From Ignavibacteriaceae bacterium (GTDB lineage: Bacteria > Bacteroidota > Ignavibacteria > Ignavibacteriales > Ignavibacteriaceae): 7,808 nucleotides of DNA. Below are positions 6,246 to 7,808 of this stretch, one piece after another. The stretch covers positions 1 through 7,808 of the forward strand of contig JALONF010000095.1 in NCBI GenBank assembly GCA_025455085.1. The letters run 5' to 3'. The notes under the pieces were generated by a model. It had not been told where the DNA came from. It was given only the letters and a program-made list of their open reading frames with translations, and searched no databases. Each line of letters begins with the position of its first letter. The first letter of the stretch is position 1. The position numbers were made by a program, and so were the translations under genes.

Positions 6246-6563
6246 CTAACGCGACCAGTCTGAAGACAAGTGATTATCTATTCTGGAAATTAAATTTCTA
6301 ATTTTAATTTTTATTTCTTCCCGTTCTTCTGAATTTAGTTTTGTCTTTTCCTCCGATTTAAGTTTTATTTCGTCTAATTCTGATTCCATCTCGGAAATTT
6401 TTTGGTGAAGAATGTTTTTATCCTGTTGTATTTCGTTTAGCGATACTTCAAGCTCTTTGTTTCTACCAATAGTATCAGCATATTTATTTTTAAGAATTTC
6501 TACCTGGGATTCAAGTTTGCCCAGATCACTTATTAAAGTTTCGTATTTAGCGAGGTCAACCAA
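6246..6563 (-). CDS. Small coiled-coil protein, possibly ZapB-like
   Basis: This 105-residue protein is almost entirely predicted coiled coil from about residue 8 to 92. Hydrophobic positions recur every three to four residues (e.g. LGKLESQVEILKNKY and LHQKISEMESELDEIKL), and Glu, Lys and Asn dominate. It has no signal peptide, membrane segment or catalytic motif. I do not recognise a named family from residues alone. Its place directly before zapA recalls the short coiled-coil genes found beside zapA in other bacteria, and ZapB, a coiled-coil partner of ZapA. A Z-ring-associated role is therefore inference. The start is TTG, immediately after the pheT stop codon, with GAGAGG seven bases upstream. 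It is very likely translated from the pheT transcript. ISRIDNHLSSDWSR forms a short non-coil tail. Confidence 0.72.
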   Translation of the reverse strand: MVDLAKYETLISDLGKLESQVEILKNKYADTIGRNKELEVSLNEIQQDKNILHQKISEMESELDEIKLKSEEKTKLNSEEREEIKIKIRNLISRIDNHLSSDWSR

Positions 6564-7808
6564 TTATTTTCCTCTCAGAATCGCGTTATATTTTTTTGTT
6601 ACTTTGTTAATTAAAATTTGAAAATCTTTGTCAACTTCTTCATCAGTTAAAGTTCTGTTAAAATCAAAATACTCTAAATTGAATGCCATACTTTTCTTAT
6701 CTTCACCAATTTCTTGACTTTCAAAAAGATCAAAAATCTCAACGAATTTAAGGATATCGCTGCTTTCGTTTAAAATAAATTCCTTTACTGAAGTATAATT
6801 TATCGATTTATCAAATAAAAACGCAAAATCACGGTAGACTTTTGGGTACTTCAAGAGTTCTTTGAAGGTTCTTTTTTCTCCTGATAATATTTGAAAAACG
6901 TTTAACTCGCACTCAAAAGAGAATACAGGTTGATTGATATCAAACATCTTTAAAATATTTTGATTCAGTTTACCACCAACACCAAGTACTGAATCTTTAA
7001 AGTTTACGGTGAATTGATAATCGTAAATCTTATTTTGTGTGGAATTATAAGAATCATTTAAAACATTGTCAAGCGAAAATTTTGCAAAAAATGCATTTAT
7101 CAGACCTTTCAAATCAAAGATATCATAATCGGCTTCGGAAGAATACCAATGTCGGCTTTGCCTTTTTCCGGTAAGAATTAAAAGCAGCGTCTTTTTTTCA
7201 TCAAAATCTGAGAAAGAATTTAGGTTCTCATTCAGTTTCTTAAATACATTTCCTAATTCAAAAACAGCAATATCTTTTTCACCTTTTTTTATATTATTTG
7301 ATATGATAGGTAAAGCGGAAATCACAAGTGACGTTCTCAGATAAGCCATATCCTGACTTTGAGGATTCGTTATTTCAATTGGATTCCCTGTTACCGCTGC
7401 ATCTTTTTTAGGAATTAAAGGATTATTAACCATCTCATTGCAACCCAACGCAACCAAGCTCTCTCTAATTCTATCCTCAATATCAAAGTCATCTTTTCTT
7501 TTGTGGAGAGTAATACTCACTTTCTCAATTACCGGAATTTTTTCATAACCTGCTATTCTTGCAACTTCTTCAATAAGATCTGCTTCCCTTTCAATATCTG
7601 GTCGATGAGTTGGTACAATCACTTCAAGTGATTCGCCCATATCTTTTAACAGATTTATTCCAAGTTTTTGAAAAATTTTTATCACATCTGCTTTGGGAAC
7701 TTCATACCCAAGTAATTTTTTCATTCGAGCAAAGCGAAATGTAATTTCTTTCTGCTTCACCTTAACCGGATATTCGTCAATAACGCCTTTAGCAATCTCT
7801 CCGCCAGC
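6564..7808 (-). CDS. pheT: Phenylalanine-tRNA ligase beta subunit, C-terminal half
   Basis: PheT pairs with PheS in an alpha2-beta2 cytoplasmic enzyme that charges tRNA-Phe; the beta chain carries tRNA-binding and editing domains. The open frame runs off the window at 7808, so about 414 of the usual ~800 residues are present. It opens with GGEIAKGVIDEYP, the end of the B3/B4 editing region. B5 follows, with FRFARMKKLLGYEVP and the signature VPTHRPDIEREADLIEEVA (about 65-83 of the visible part), which continues into RIAGYEKIP. The catalytic-like B6/B7 core comes next. The C-terminal anticodon-binding (FDX-ACB) domain, from about visible residue 320, contains YPKVYRDFAFLFDKSI and ends NAILRGK. 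The GTG at 7760 is internal, not a start, because the frame continues upstream with family-like sequence. The TAA stop directly abuts the start of the coiled-coil gene. Confidence 0.95.
   Translation of the reverse strand, partial: AGGEIAKGVIDEYPVKVKQKEITFRFARMKKLLGYEVPKADVIKIFQKLGINLLKDMGESLEVIVPTHRPDIEREADLIEEVARIAGYEKIPVIEKVSITLHKRKDDFDIEDRIRESLVALGCNEMVNNPLIPKKDAAVTGNPIEITNPQSQDMAYLRTSLVISALPIISNNIKKGEKDIAVFELGNVFKKLNENLNSFSDFDEKKTLLLILTGKRQSRHWYSSEADYDIFDLKGLINAFFAKFSLDNVLNDSYNSTQNKIYDYQFTVNFKDSVLGVGGKLNQNILKMFDINQPVFSFECELNVFQILSGEKRTFKELLKYPKVYRDFAFLFDKSINYTSVKEFILNESSDILKFVEIFDLFESQEIGEDKKSMAFNLEYFDFNRTLTDEEVDKDFQILINKVTKKYNAILRGK
6571..6576 (-). promoter_or_regulatory. Ribosome binding site for the TTG-started coiled-coil gene
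   Basis: GAGAGG, lying within the last codons of pheT, is followed by seven bases and then TTG at 6563. There is no in-frame ATG until well into the coiled coil, so this site decides the TTG start. Confidence 0.65.

Noticed and set aside
7758..7760. GTG as the start of a separate shorter gene
   Set aside because: The frame stays open to the window edge and the 16 upstream codons read as PheT (GGEI...DEYP), so the gene is simply truncated by the window.

Overview
The window is a compact, AT-rich bacterial housekeeping segment. Every gene I can support lies on the minus strand, so transcription runs from high to low coordinates. The gene set and order (pheT, a small coiled-coil gene, zapA, a 6S-like RNA, rny, coaE, a stand-alone proline dehydrogenase gene, tsaD, mltG) and the base composition suggest the Bacteroidota/Chlorobiota/Ignavibacteriota group, with Ignavibacteriota my best guess. 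That placement is inference from gene order and protein style, not from a marker search.

Layout in transcription order. The window opens inside pheT (7808-6564, 5' end missing). A small coiled-coil gene follows it directly, starting with TTG on the base after the pheT stop codon. Next comes zapA (6176-5883), encoding an FtsZ-ring protein. The 244-base gap between zapA and rny is occupied by a strongly structured RNA (about 5878-5671) whose closing stem, interior bubble, size and position beside zapA fit 6S RNA. rny (RNase Y, 5638-4076) and coaE (dephospho-CoA kinase, 4041-3430) follow. After an 82-base gap comes a three-gene run that is almost certainly co-transcribed: proline dehydrogenase (GTG start), tsaD (start codon overlapping the previous stop) and mltG (6 bases further on). 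The last ~300 bases (296-1) hold no convincing gene, only a GC-rich palindrome in AT-rich sequence.

The genes are mostly core functions: Phe-tRNA charging (pheT), tRNA t6A modification (tsaD), RNA turnover (rny), global control of transcription (6S RNA), coenzyme A synthesis (coaE), cell division (zapA and perhaps the coiled-coil gene) and peptidoglycan processing (mltG). Proline dehydrogenase is the only catabolic enzyme.

The most striking anomaly is a perfect 76-bp tandem duplication (390-465 and 466-541) inside the 3' end of mltG. Because 76 is not a multiple of three, it shifts the frame. The annotated protein ends early after residue 313, and the true conserved C-terminus is stranded in another frame just downstream. 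Removing one copy restores an open frame of exactly 344 codons. This is either a recent mutation or an assembly artefact. I found no evidence of a new defence, mobile or biosynthetic system here.
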